Shown piece by piece: positions 22,179 to 29,216 of a stretch of 29,216 bases of DNA (position 1 is its first letter; every line of letters begins with the position of its first letter). Position numbers and translations under genes: made by a program. The DNA comes from Balneolales bacterium (GTDB lineage Bacteria > Bacteroidota > Rhodothermia > Balneolales > Natronogracilivirgulaceae), in contig SLQC01000017.1 in NCBI GenBank assembly GCA_007131625.1, positions 1-29,216 of the forward strand. Reading direction: 5' to 3'. The notes below the pieces were generated by a model. It ran no database searches and was not told where the DNA came from. It saw nothing but the letters and a program-made list of their open reading frames with translations.

Positions 22179-23663
22179 TCAATGATTGTAATCGATAATC
22201 CTGTTTTCACTGAAATCATACAGGGTTAGGCGGCGGATAGTATAGGTGCCTACCCAGTAATTTCGCAAAGCCTGAATGTAGTTTCTTCGGGCTGTATCAC
22301 GTTCTCTCTGCGCAATAAACAGGTTTGTGATGTCAATCCGGCCGATCAGATATCGATCACGTGAAACATTGTAGCGTCGTTCGGCAATTTGATCCGACAG
22401 TTGGGCCAGATGGTATTGATTTGCGAGCTGCCGGAATTCATCAACAGAACTTTGGATGCTGAGTTCGAACTGACGTTGGCTATAGGATATATCGTCGGCC
22501 ACACGACGTTGGGTATTACGCGCCGCATTAATTTCGGCCTGTTGTTTACCCCAGTTGAAAATCGGCACCTGGAATTGAAAGTTCACACCTTGTCTGCTCA
22601 GAGGTTCCTGATAAAGCATTCCAAAATCGGGAGAAGTCTGGCTTAAACCGTAAGAAATTCCGGCAGTCGCTTGAAATGTGTTTTGTTTGACCGCTTGATC
22701 CATGGTTCGATCAGCCTGCGTCTCCTGTAATTCGAAATTGAGTGAAGTGCTGTTGTTCTGTAGAGCCATTTCCAGGGCAAACTGTGAATCAACATCCATT
22801 TCCGGCGGGGCAGGTGGCAATTCAACGTCGATCGGGAAATCGGCTTCCAGGCCTAGGACAAGCCGGAAGCTTTTCAACTGATCGTTATAACTAATCTCTG
22901 CCTGTGATAATGAGGATTCGGCATTGCGCAATTCCAGTTCCGATTGAAGTAAATCATTCTCTGCTATACTACCGACATTATAGCGCCCCTGTGATATATT
23001 GTACACCGAGTCATTAACAGCCACATTAAATTCGGCGATATCCAGGTTGATCTTGGCCAATAATACATCAAAATACCGCTGTGAAACAGTCAATGAAAGT
23101 TGTTCGATCGCTTCTACATATTCTCTTTCGGCGATCTGAAGTTGCAGCGGTTCAATGCGACTGCGCCATTTCAGATTATTGAATGCAAAAAGGGGCTGAA
23201 TGTAGCTAACTGAAAACGGGGTTGACGTCCATTGATAGGTGTTTTCACCAAAAAAAATGCCGTAACGCTGAATTCCTGATGTAACATTTACCGAGCCACC
23301 AGTGAATACGATGGGTTGTGAAATTTGAGCTGTAGCTGAGGCATTCGATTGTTGGGTATAGATGACGGAAGTTGTGCCATCGGGATTGAGTAATTCTCGA
23401 AAGTTCCGGTTATAATTCGGAGCATTGCCGGAAAAGCTTAAACCAGGCAAGAGGTCCGATCTGTATGACTGATAGGACCACTGATTGGCTATTAACTGAT
23501 ACCTTGCCGAATTGGCTAACGGGCTGTTCTCTTTTGCCATTTCAATAGCTGCCTGTAATGACAGAGTCTGAATTTCTTCATTTTGCTGGGCTATGGCATT
23601 AGCCGGTATCCATACCGTGATAAAGAAAAGTAACAGAGTTGTGAAACGCTGAAGGACGATCAT
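22179..23663 (-). CDS. TolC-family outer-membrane efflux protein
   Basis: A 494-residue protein with a signal peptide of about 25 residues (LLLFFITVWIPANAIA). The mature part has the two-fold OEP repeat pattern with long amphipathic helices: LSLQAAIEMAKENSPLANSARY at the N-terminal hairpin, GRYNVGSIAENDLLQSELELRNAE in the first helix pair and DRYLIGRIDITNLFIAQRERDTARRNYIQAL in the second. Length and motifs fit a complete TolC/NodT-like trimeric channel. It is the last gene of the exporter operon (about 120 bp after the permease). It would provide the outer-membrane exit duct for substrates passed on by the two adaptors. No SD precedes the ATG. Confidence 0.9.
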   Translation of the reverse strand: MIVLQRFTTLLLFFITVWIPANAIAQQNEEIQTLSLQAAIEMAKENSPLANSARYQLIANQWSYQSYRSDLLPGLSFSGNAPNYNRNFRELLNPDGTTSVIYTQQSNASATAQISQPIVFTGGSVNVTSGIQRYGIFFGENTYQWTSTPFSVSYIQPLFAFNNLKWRSRIEPLQLQIAEREYVEAIEQLSLTVSQRYFDVLLAKINLDIAEFNVAVNDSVYNISQGRYNVGSIAENDLLQSELELRNAESSLSQAEISYNDQLKSFRLVLGLEADFPIDVELPPAPPEMDVDSQFALEMALQNNSTSLNFELQETQADRTMDQAVKQNTFQATAGISYGLSQTSPDFGMLYQEPLSRQGVNFQFQVPIFNWGKQQAEINAARNTQRRVADDISYSQRQFELSIQSSVDEFRQLANQYHLAQLSDQIAERRYNVSRDRYLIGRIDITNLFIAQRERDTARRNYIQALRNYWVGTYTIRRLTLYDFSENRIIDYNH

Positions 23664-23782
23664 GGCAGCAGTTTTTTTTAATTATATTTGGCCTTGATGA
23701 CACTTGTGACACCCTACTGTTAGAGAGATGTGATCAGGTATCGTTGACCTGTTTGAAAATTATTTCATCGCAATTTTTTTTG

Positions 23783-25111
23783 CTATTCCCGTCTCAGTGC
23801 AACGACCGGATCTTGTTCGGCAGCTCTTTTCGCCGGGAAATATCCAAATATCACACCGACGGCGGTTGCAACACCAAATGAGATCAGAATGGATACTCCG
23901 GTGATGAGGGTTGCGATGCCAGCAGTTAACTGAATGGCATAACTCATTACAAATCCAAGTGTTATACCGACAATTCCACCAATCACACTTATTAAAAGGG
24001 CTTCGGTGAGAAACTGAAGGCGGATATCCTGCTGCAAGGCACCTACAGCCCGTCGCACCCCGATTTCCCTGAAACGCTCAACAACCGACGCAAGCATGAT
24101 ATTCATAATGCCGATGCCTCCGACAATCAACGAGATGGAAGCGATTGCAGCCAAAACAATATTAAAAATCCGTTTGGTTCGCTGTTCCTGCTGCAGTAAC
24201 AGTTCAGGAACAATTATTTCAAAATCAATTACGTCATTATGACGCCTCTGTAACATTCGGGAAATGATTTCCGATACCGTTACACTGAATTCACTGTCGG
24301 TAACACGGACTACCAGTTTGTCCAGTTGGTGATAATTAAAATCACTTGAACTACTGCCACCAAGATCACTGCTGGAAACCTGCGCCCGGTTTCTAAAGCG
24401 AAGTAAAGTGGTTGTGACCGGCGCATAGATGTCCATGTTGTAATCGCGAATTCCGAGGTTCTCAATCTGGCTGGAAGTCAATCTTTTTTCCTGCAAAACA
24501 CCTATTACGGTATACCAGATATTCCCTGCCTTGATTTGCTTACCTAACGGATCTTCGCCGACAAAAAATCGGGTACGTATACCATGCCCGATAACCACAA
24601 CAGGTGCTGCCTCATCCATGTGTCTGGTTGTGAAATTGTTGCCGGATGCCAATTCAAATTGATTGATCTTAAAAAACTCTTCATTAACTCCAACCAGTTT
24701 GCCGGTTCGTAACCTTCCTCCCCGGATAATTTGAAGGTCATGAATGATTTCTGGTGAAATATTTTCGACATACGGAACATGCTCGATAATACTCGTCATA
24801 TCTTCCAGGGTTAATCCCGGGCTGAATCTTCGCTGGCGGCTTTCCCCGTCTTCACCATTATTTGATTCACCAATGTCATCCACTACTAATCCTTCCCGTT
24901 GTTCCATTACCGGCTGGATGATGATATTATTGGTTCCAAGTATCTGCATATTTAACAGAACTTCCTGTTGGGCACCCTGACCAATGGCAAGCATGGTGAT
25001 TACCGAAGCTACCCCGAAAATGATCCCAAGCGAAGTAAGCATGGAACGTAATTTGTTCTGCCTGATCGCTTCCATGGCAATATCAAGGTTGTATAAAATT
25101 AGCTCAAGCAA
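23783..25111 (-). CDS. MacB/FtsX-type ABC transporter permease
   Basis: A 442-residue protein with a probable TTG start at 25111; the next Met (25075) would cut into the conserved N-terminal amphipathic segment. Transmembrane segment 1 is at about 26-46 (MLTSLGIIFGVASVITMLAIG). The large periplasmic MacB_PCD domain is at about 48-310, with an unusual Ser/Asp-rich stretch (SSSDLGGSSSSDF). Three C-terminal transmembrane segments form the FtsX domain, with GGIGIMNIMLASVVERFREIGVRRAVGA. The ATPase is not fused, unlike E. coli MacB, and is encoded as the first gene of the operon. MacB-like pumps are mechanotransmitters that push periplasmic substrates (peptides, siderophores, macrolides, lipids) through a TolC duct. 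The substrate is unknown. Confidence 0.9.
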   Translation of the reverse strand: MLELILYNLDIAMEAIRQNKLRSMLTSLGIIFGVASVITMLAIGQGAQQEVLLNMQILGTNNIIIQPVMEQREGLVVDDIGESNNGEDGESRQRRFSPGLTLEDMTSIIEHVPYVENISPEIIHDLQIIRGGRLRTGKLVGVNEEFFKINQFELASGNNFTTRHMDEAAPVVVIGHGIRTRFFVGEDPLGKQIKAGNIWYTVIGVLQEKRLTSSQIENLGIRDYNMDIYAPVTTTLLRFRNRAQVSSSDLGGSSSSDFNYHQLDKLVVRVTDSEFSVTVSEIISRMLQRRHNDVIDFEIIVPELLLQQEQRTKRIFNIVLAAIASISLIVGGIGIMNIMLASVVERFREIGVRRAVGALQQDIRLQFLTEALLISVIGGIVGITLGFVMSYAIQLTAGIATLITGVSILISFGVATAVGVIFGYFPAKRAAEQDPVVALRRE

Positions 25112-25238
25112 TGGTTATAAGTCCGAAATTAAAGATGAAATATGCAGTTAAATGAAAGCGGAATCGTATATGTGGAGATGGTTAATGGAACTGTTCATAT
25201 TGTCAGATATCGTCATTAGTGGTTGATTCGGAAGTTTT

Positions 25239-26522
25239 TTATTCCGGCAATATATCATCCCCGTATTGATCCATTATTTCCGTTGCCACCAGAATGCGGT
25301 TTAACTCTTCAGAGTCTGGCGGCATGGATAATAAAATATCATCGGATTCGTCCAGTCCCGATAGAATAACCACTTGTGTATCGTTCGTGGCACCTAATAG
25401 GACCTGCTGGAGTACCAGCTCTGATCCATTCTTTTTATATACAAAATGGTTATTGTCTTTTAAATGAATGGTTTCCAATGGTACGTAGATGGCATCTGCA
25501 ACAGAATGGACTTCTACCTTGTTATACGTTGTCATTGTAGGTCGCAGATCGGGATCGAATTCATTGATAGAAACGACAACTTCAAAAACGCGTGCGTCCG
25601 TACCGGAGCGCTGTTCACCGATGTTTGCAACAGATACCACTTCGCCGGTAAGCTGTTTGTCACGGTCGGCGTCCAGACCAATATTGACTTTCTGGCCCGG
25701 TTCAATTTGTTTGATATCTACTTCATTGATATAGGTGATTGACTCCATTGCACCAAAATCCGGCAATTCAGCAATAATGGGGTTTTGTACATTGATAGTG
25801 CTTTCTACCGTGGTTCTTCGCCCACGTCTGTCGCGATGGTAAACGATCATTCCGTCCATTGGGGCTCGAATGGTAAATTCATCTTCAAACGCCTTTAATC
25901 GTTGCAGGAGATTCTGTTCTGACTGCAGTTCGGCTTCGATTTCCCGTAATCGCGCTTCAGATTGCTGCTTACGGGTTACATAATTTACTCTTCCCTGTTC
26001 AAGTTGTCGTACCGTTCTTTCCAATTCAATCTGGGTCTGACGTTGGACAGCCGGTGATTCATAAACAGATTGTTCTACCGCGAGTTGGCGTTCTTCAAGT
26101 TGTAATTCAAGGTTTTCCAAATCATACCGAGCCTGGGTAAGCGTAAGAGAACTGTCCAATTCTGCCTGTTCGTATTGTGATAGAACCCGTTGTACTTCCA
26201 CTTCGGCAGCCTGTAATCTGGTGTGAAGGTCGGTGAGGTCCAATTGAGCTACATAATCTCCTTGATTGACTAGTGTTCCTTCAGGTACCATGTCTATTAT
26301 GCGCAATTGAAATATTCTGACATCACGTACCCCTCTTGGGCCCATTACCTGTAACGAATTCTTTGCTCGAAGTTCACCGCTGGCCGTAACGGTGACATTG
26401 AATTCACCGGATTCGGGATTTACAAAAAATTGCTCCGTTTCTATATTACCCCGACTGTATATTGTCCAAATAACCAACATTAGCAGAACTACTGCAATTG
26501 GCATGACGATGGCTTTTCTCAT
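25239..26522 (-). CDS. HlyD/MacA-like periplasmic adaptor (second copy)
   Basis: A 427-residue protein with an N-terminal membrane anchor (hydrophobic residues about 6-23). GELRAKNSLQVMGPRGVRDV opens the beta-barrel/lipoyl half-motif. A coiled-coil hairpin follows at about 80-215, rich in Gln/Glu (LQAAEVEVQRVLSQYEQAEL, VQRQTQIELERTVRQLEQG). Then come the lipoyl return (FTIRAPMDGMIVYHRD) and beta-barrel segments (TGEVVSVANIGEQRSGTDARVFEV). GGAG 8 nt upstream of the ATG supports the start. It is a close tandem paralogue of the adaptor encoded just upstream and aligns with it almost without gaps. It bridges the MacB-type permease and the TolC-like channel. Confidence 0.9.
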   Translation of the reverse strand: MRKAIVMPIAVVLLMLVIWTIYSRGNIETEQFFVNPESGEFNVTVTASGELRAKNSLQVMGPRGVRDVRIFQLRIIDMVPEGTLVNQGDYVAQLDLTDLHTRLQAAEVEVQRVLSQYEQAELDSSLTLTQARYDLENLELQLEERQLAVEQSVYESPAVQRQTQIELERTVRQLEQGRVNYVTRKQQSEARLREIEAELQSEQNLLQRLKAFEDEFTIRAPMDGMIVYHRDRRGRRTTVESTINVQNPIIAELPDFGAMESITYINEVDIKQIEPGQKVNIGLDADRDKQLTGEVVSVANIGEQRSGTDARVFEVVVSINEFDPDLRPTMTTYNKVEVHSVADAIYVPLETIHLKDNNHFVYKKNGSELVLQQVLLGATNDTQVVILSGLDESDDILLSMPPDSEELNRILVATEIMDQYGDDILPE

Positions 26523-26631
26523 TTTATTGACTCCGATTTTGTTTTTTTAAATTAGATTACTTTTTATAAAATCATCGTTTATTGGAAATCTGTTACATCC
26601 TTTTATGTTTGTAATGTATGGAACATTCATT

Positions 26632-28023
26632 TTATAGTCTTTGCATTTGCCTCTGTTCCAAAAGTGAATCCATTTGCGTTTGAGAAAAACGGTTTCTCGT
26701 GGCATTCCGGGTCTCAGGAGTTGTAACAATTAACTCTTGTTCCTGCCTTTCCAGTTTATCACGATGTTTTTCCATCTCTTCTTCCGAAAGCATGTTTTTT
26801 CGGAGTTCACTATGATCGGGGGGCATTGAGATCAAAATTTCATCGTTTTCAGATAAACCGGTGACAATTATCACCTCATTTTCATTCATGGCACCCAGGA
26901 GGACTTGTTGCATGAATAAATTGGAGCCTTCTTTTTTAAATGCAAAATGGACATTTTCAATCAAATGTATGGCTTCAAGAGGTGCATATATTGCGTCCGG
27001 TACGGTTTGGACAAGGACTCTGTTCTCTGTAGTCATAGTCGGTCGCAGCTCGGTGTCGTGTTCATTGATATGTATCACAACTTCGAATACCCTCGCATCG
27101 GTACCGGAACGCTGTTCACCGATATTTGCAATAGATACGACTTCGCCGGTAAGCATCATGTCACGGTCCGCATCCAACGTAACTGTCACGGGTTGACCGC
27201 GCTGGATTCTCCTGACATCCACCTCATTAATATATGTAATCGACTCCATCGCACCAAAATCGGGCATTTCTGCAATAAGCGGCCTCTGTATACTTAGCGT
27301 GCTGCCAATCATTGTTCGTTGTCCACGGTTGTCCCGCACATAAACAATCATACCGTCCCTCGGAGCATTGATGGTAAATTCGTTTTCGAGCATCCTTATC
27401 CGCAGCAGACGATTCTGTTCGGAGATAAGCCCGGCCTCGATTTCCCTTAATCGTGCAATTGACTGTCGTAGACGTGTCTCATAGTTACCTTTTTCCTGTT
27501 CCAGCTGCCGCTCAGTCCTTTCCAGTTCAATCTCGACCTGACGCTGAACAGCCGGTGATTCATAAATGGATTGTTGGACAGCTATTTGTCGTTCTTCAAG
27601 CAGGAAGGCCAGGTTCTCCAGGTTATATCGGGCTTGAGTCAGGGAAAGGGAACTGTCCAGTTGTGCTTGTTCATATTGCGACTCTACCCTTTGAAGTTGC
27701 AACTCAACATTCTGCATCCTGTTGTGAAGGTCGGCAAGATCCAGTTGCGCTACAAAATCACCCTCACTGACGATCGTGCCTTCAGAAACCATGTCTAGAA
27801 TACTCAGTTGATATACCCCGACATCACGTGCCCCTCTTGGACCTATAATTTGCATCGAATTCCTGGCTCGAAGTTCACCACTGGCGGATATGATAACATG
27901 GAATTCCCCTTGCTTCGGCGTGACAAAAATATTTTTGACATCTCCCGTTTCACGTCCTGCAATAGCCCACACTGTGAGTGCAATTATTAATGCGGCCAAT
28001 GAGAGGATAAGATTTTTTTTCAT
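26632..28023 (-). CDS. HlyD/MacA-like periplasmic adaptor (first copy, with C-terminal extension)
   Basis: A 463-residue protein with an N-terminal anchor (NLILSLAALIIALTVWAIAG). The plan matches the second adaptor: GELRARNSMQIIGPRGARDV, a coiled-coil hairpin (VELQLQRVESQYEQAQL, VQRQVEIELERTERQLEQEK), the lipoyl return FTINAPRDGMIVYVRD and the barrel segment TGEVVSIANIGEQRSGTDARVFEV. It differs by a charged, Gln/Arg-rich C-terminal extension of about 45 residues (EKHRDKLERQEQEL to the end) that the second copy lacks. It lies between the ATPase gene (108 bp gap) and the second adaptor (109 bp gap). The pair may form a mixed hexamer or serve alternative complexes (inference). Confidence 0.9.
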   Translation of the reverse strand: MKKNLILSLAALIIALTVWAIAGRETGDVKNIFVTPKQGEFHVIISASGELRARNSMQIIGPRGARDVGVYQLSILDMVSEGTIVSEGDFVAQLDLADLHNRMQNVELQLQRVESQYEQAQLDSSLSLTQARYNLENLAFLLEERQIAVQQSIYESPAVQRQVEIELERTERQLEQEKGNYETRLRQSIARLREIEAGLISEQNRLLRIRMLENEFTINAPRDGMIVYVRDNRGQRTMIGSTLSIQRPLIAEMPDFGAMESITYINEVDVRRIQRGQPVTVTLDADRDMMLTGEVVSIANIGEQRSGTDARVFEVVIHINEHDTELRPTMTTENRVLVQTVPDAIYAPLEAIHLIENVHFAFKKEGSNLFMQQVLLGAMNENEVIIVTGLSENDEILISMPPDHSELRKNMLSEEEMEKHRDKLERQEQELIVTTPETRNATRNRFSQTQMDSLLEQRQMQRL

Positions 28024-28131
28024 TTTAAATCCGGATAAAATGATAGTAAAAACAAAAGTTTCATGTGTTTTTTCACAGATACCATTGGGATGCCGGCTTT
28101 ATATGACCCGAAGAGATTCATATGGAGGCAG

Positions 28132-28857
28132 CTATACAGCCACGGCCTTTTTTGCAAGCATGGGCTCGGGTACCGGTTCGTCACTTTCAATTTTACCGTC
28201 GCGCAATCGTATGATCCGACGGGCATATTCGGCTATATTCTCTTCATGTGTAACAAGAATCAGGGTATTCCCTGCTCTGTAGAGATCTTCAAACAGACCC
28301 ATAATCTCATGACCGGTTTTCGAATCGAGACTTCCGGTAGGTTCATCAGCAAGAAGTATTGACGGATTATTGACTAAAGCCCTTGCAATAGCGACTCGCT
28401 GACATTGTCCCCCAGAAAGTTCTGTGGGTTTATGGTTAAGACGGTCACCAAGTCCGACTCTATTAAGCACGGCAGCAGCTCTTTTTCGTCGTTCATGCAA
28501 TTTGGTCCGCGAATAGATCAAAGGCAGTTCAACATTCGACAAGCAATTGCTTTTTGGCAGCAGATTGAAAGTTTGAAATATAAATCCGATCTCTTTATTG
28601 CGAATCTTTGCCAGCTCATTATCGCTCATTCTGCTCACATTATTACTGTTAAGGATATACTCTCCCGAAGATGGTGTATCAAGGCACCCGATAACGTTCA
28701 TCAGAGTTGACTTCCCGGATCCGGAAGGACCCATGATCGCGATATATTCATTTTTGTGGATATTGAATGTTACACTATTGAGTGCATAAACCAGGGTATT
28801 CCCCATTTCGTAAATTCGCTTGAGGTTTTTAATCTGGATTATTGGTTTTTCGATCAT
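28132..28857 (-). CDS. MacB/LolD-type ABC transporter ATP-binding protein
   Basis: A 241-residue protein with all ABC motifs: Walker A GPSGSGKST (43-51), Q-loop Gln95, signature LSGGQCQR (147-154; Cys replaces the more usual Gln/Glu after LSGGQ), Walker B ILLADE (167-172) with Glu172, D-loop GSLD and His204 in LVTHEEN. Length and the NRVGLGDRL/ELSGG context fit the LolD/MacB N-terminal ATPase group. As the first gene of the exporter operon it powers the FtsX-type permease encoded three genes downstream. No SD is seen at the ATG. A short C-terminal tail (EPVPEPMLAKKAVAV) is extra to the fold. Confidence 0.92.
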   Translation of the reverse strand: MIEKPIIQIKNLKRIYEMGNTLVYALNSVTFNIHKNEYIAIMGPSGSGKSTLMNVIGCLDTPSSGEYILNSNNVSRMSDNELAKIRNKEIGFIFQTFNLLPKSNCLSNVELPLIYSRTKLHERRKRAAAVLNRVGLGDRLNHKPTELSGGQCQRVAIARALVNNPSILLADEPTGSLDSKTGHEIMGLFEDLYRAGNTLILVTHEENIAEYARRIIRLRDGKIESDEPVPEPMLAKKAVAV

Positions 28858-29216
28858 ATTGTGATAGTTTTGGAGGAGTATATCATGCTAATCGTCAAAT
28901 ATTACTCTTAATTGTTTAGATTAGACGAAGAAACTGTCTAAAAGTTCTATGCATTTCCAAAAATAGTTTAAAGCAGCCATGATAACACAAATAAAGAGAT
29001 CAGTTAAAAGTTTAAATAAGTCAAATTGAAAAAGTTCTTTATCAACTATTGTCAAATGAAATTAAGAAAATCTGGTTATATCACCATTATAATTTTACAA
29101 TCACACCAATGGTTTTATCAATTTTAACAATTGCTAATTTCATAAACAGGAGTTGCTTCTGCTAAATATCGTCAAAAATGACCTGTATATTCTCTGACTT
29201 GAAGACCATTTTCCCA
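28858..29216. other. AT-rich region upstream of the exporter operon
   Basis: 359 bp without a credible gene; the operon promoter should lie here. An inverted repeat TTAGAC (28921-28926) / GTCTAA (28936-28941) with a 9-nt spacer lies 64-84 bp upstream of the ATPase start and could be an operator. Nothing else stands out. Confidence 0.4.

Noticed and set aside
22175..22189. ACAATCA-A-TGATTGT inverted repeat at the end of the TolC-like gene
   Set aside because: It has a single-base centre and overlaps the stop codon; it cannot form a normal RNA hairpin and lacks a T-run.
28872..28911. GGAGGAG followed by an 8-codon plus-strand frame (ATG at 28885), like a leader peptide
   Set aside because: It points away from the exporter operon and no plus-strand gene or attenuator follows within the window; the match is short enough to be chance.

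Overview
The window is a 29.2-kb piece of a bacterial chromosome. It probably comes from the Bacteroidota/Balneolota/Rhodothermota side of the tree. This is an inference from a BspA-type repeat surface protein, SPase II-type lipoproteins, a CusB/MacA-like two-adaptor ABC exporter, and many starts without a Shine-Dalgarno (SD) sequence. The large PQQ-propeller proteins resemble, from memory, uncharacterised proteins common in Planctomycetes, so a shared or transferred gene pool is possible. No rRNA, tRNA, transposase, phage gene or CRISPR array was seen.

Layout. (1) 1-3250, minus strand: a BspA/DUF285 surface protein made of sixteen 25-residue repeats, followed by a hairpin terminator, and a lipoprotein of the sugar phosphate isomerase/epimerase (TIM-barrel) family. 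(2) 3777-7773, plus strand: an operon for a molybdate/tungstate-type ABC importer. It comprises an unusual membrane-anchored binding protein with two ModA-like domains, a permease and an ATPase, followed by an E1-like (ThiF/MoeB fold) protein that has lost its ATP-chemistry residues but keeps its zinc cysteines. (3) 7842-18511, minus strand: two giant tandem paralogues with PQQ-like propellers, an embedded Rossmann SAM-methyltransferase-like domain and a C-terminal malectin-like domain. Behind them lie a thioredoxin-fold lipoprotein and an exported protein of unknown function. The upstream paralogue is split by an internal deletion of about 230 bp that also shifts the frame. (4) 19109-22113, plus strand: a protein-thiocarboxylate sulfur module, namely a CysM-like PLP enzyme, a JAMM peptidase and a single-chain MoaD/ThiS-MoeB-rhodanese fusion. 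It looks like a compressed form of the mycobacterial mec-cysO-cysM cysteine route. (5) 22179-28857, minus strand: a tripartite efflux operon with ABC ATPase, two tandem HlyD/MacA-like adaptors, a MacB-type permease and a TolC-like outer-membrane protein.

The most interesting points are the sulfur-carrier fusion, whose di-glycine is buried in the chain next to a JAMM protease gene; the second binding domain of the importer, where three cysteines sit at the ligand loops; the neighbouring E1-like pseudoenzyme; the exported PQQ/SAM-fold proteins; and a run of short perfect or near-perfect tandem duplications (9-25 bp) at gene borders, two of which duplicate a ribosome-binding site or a stop codon.
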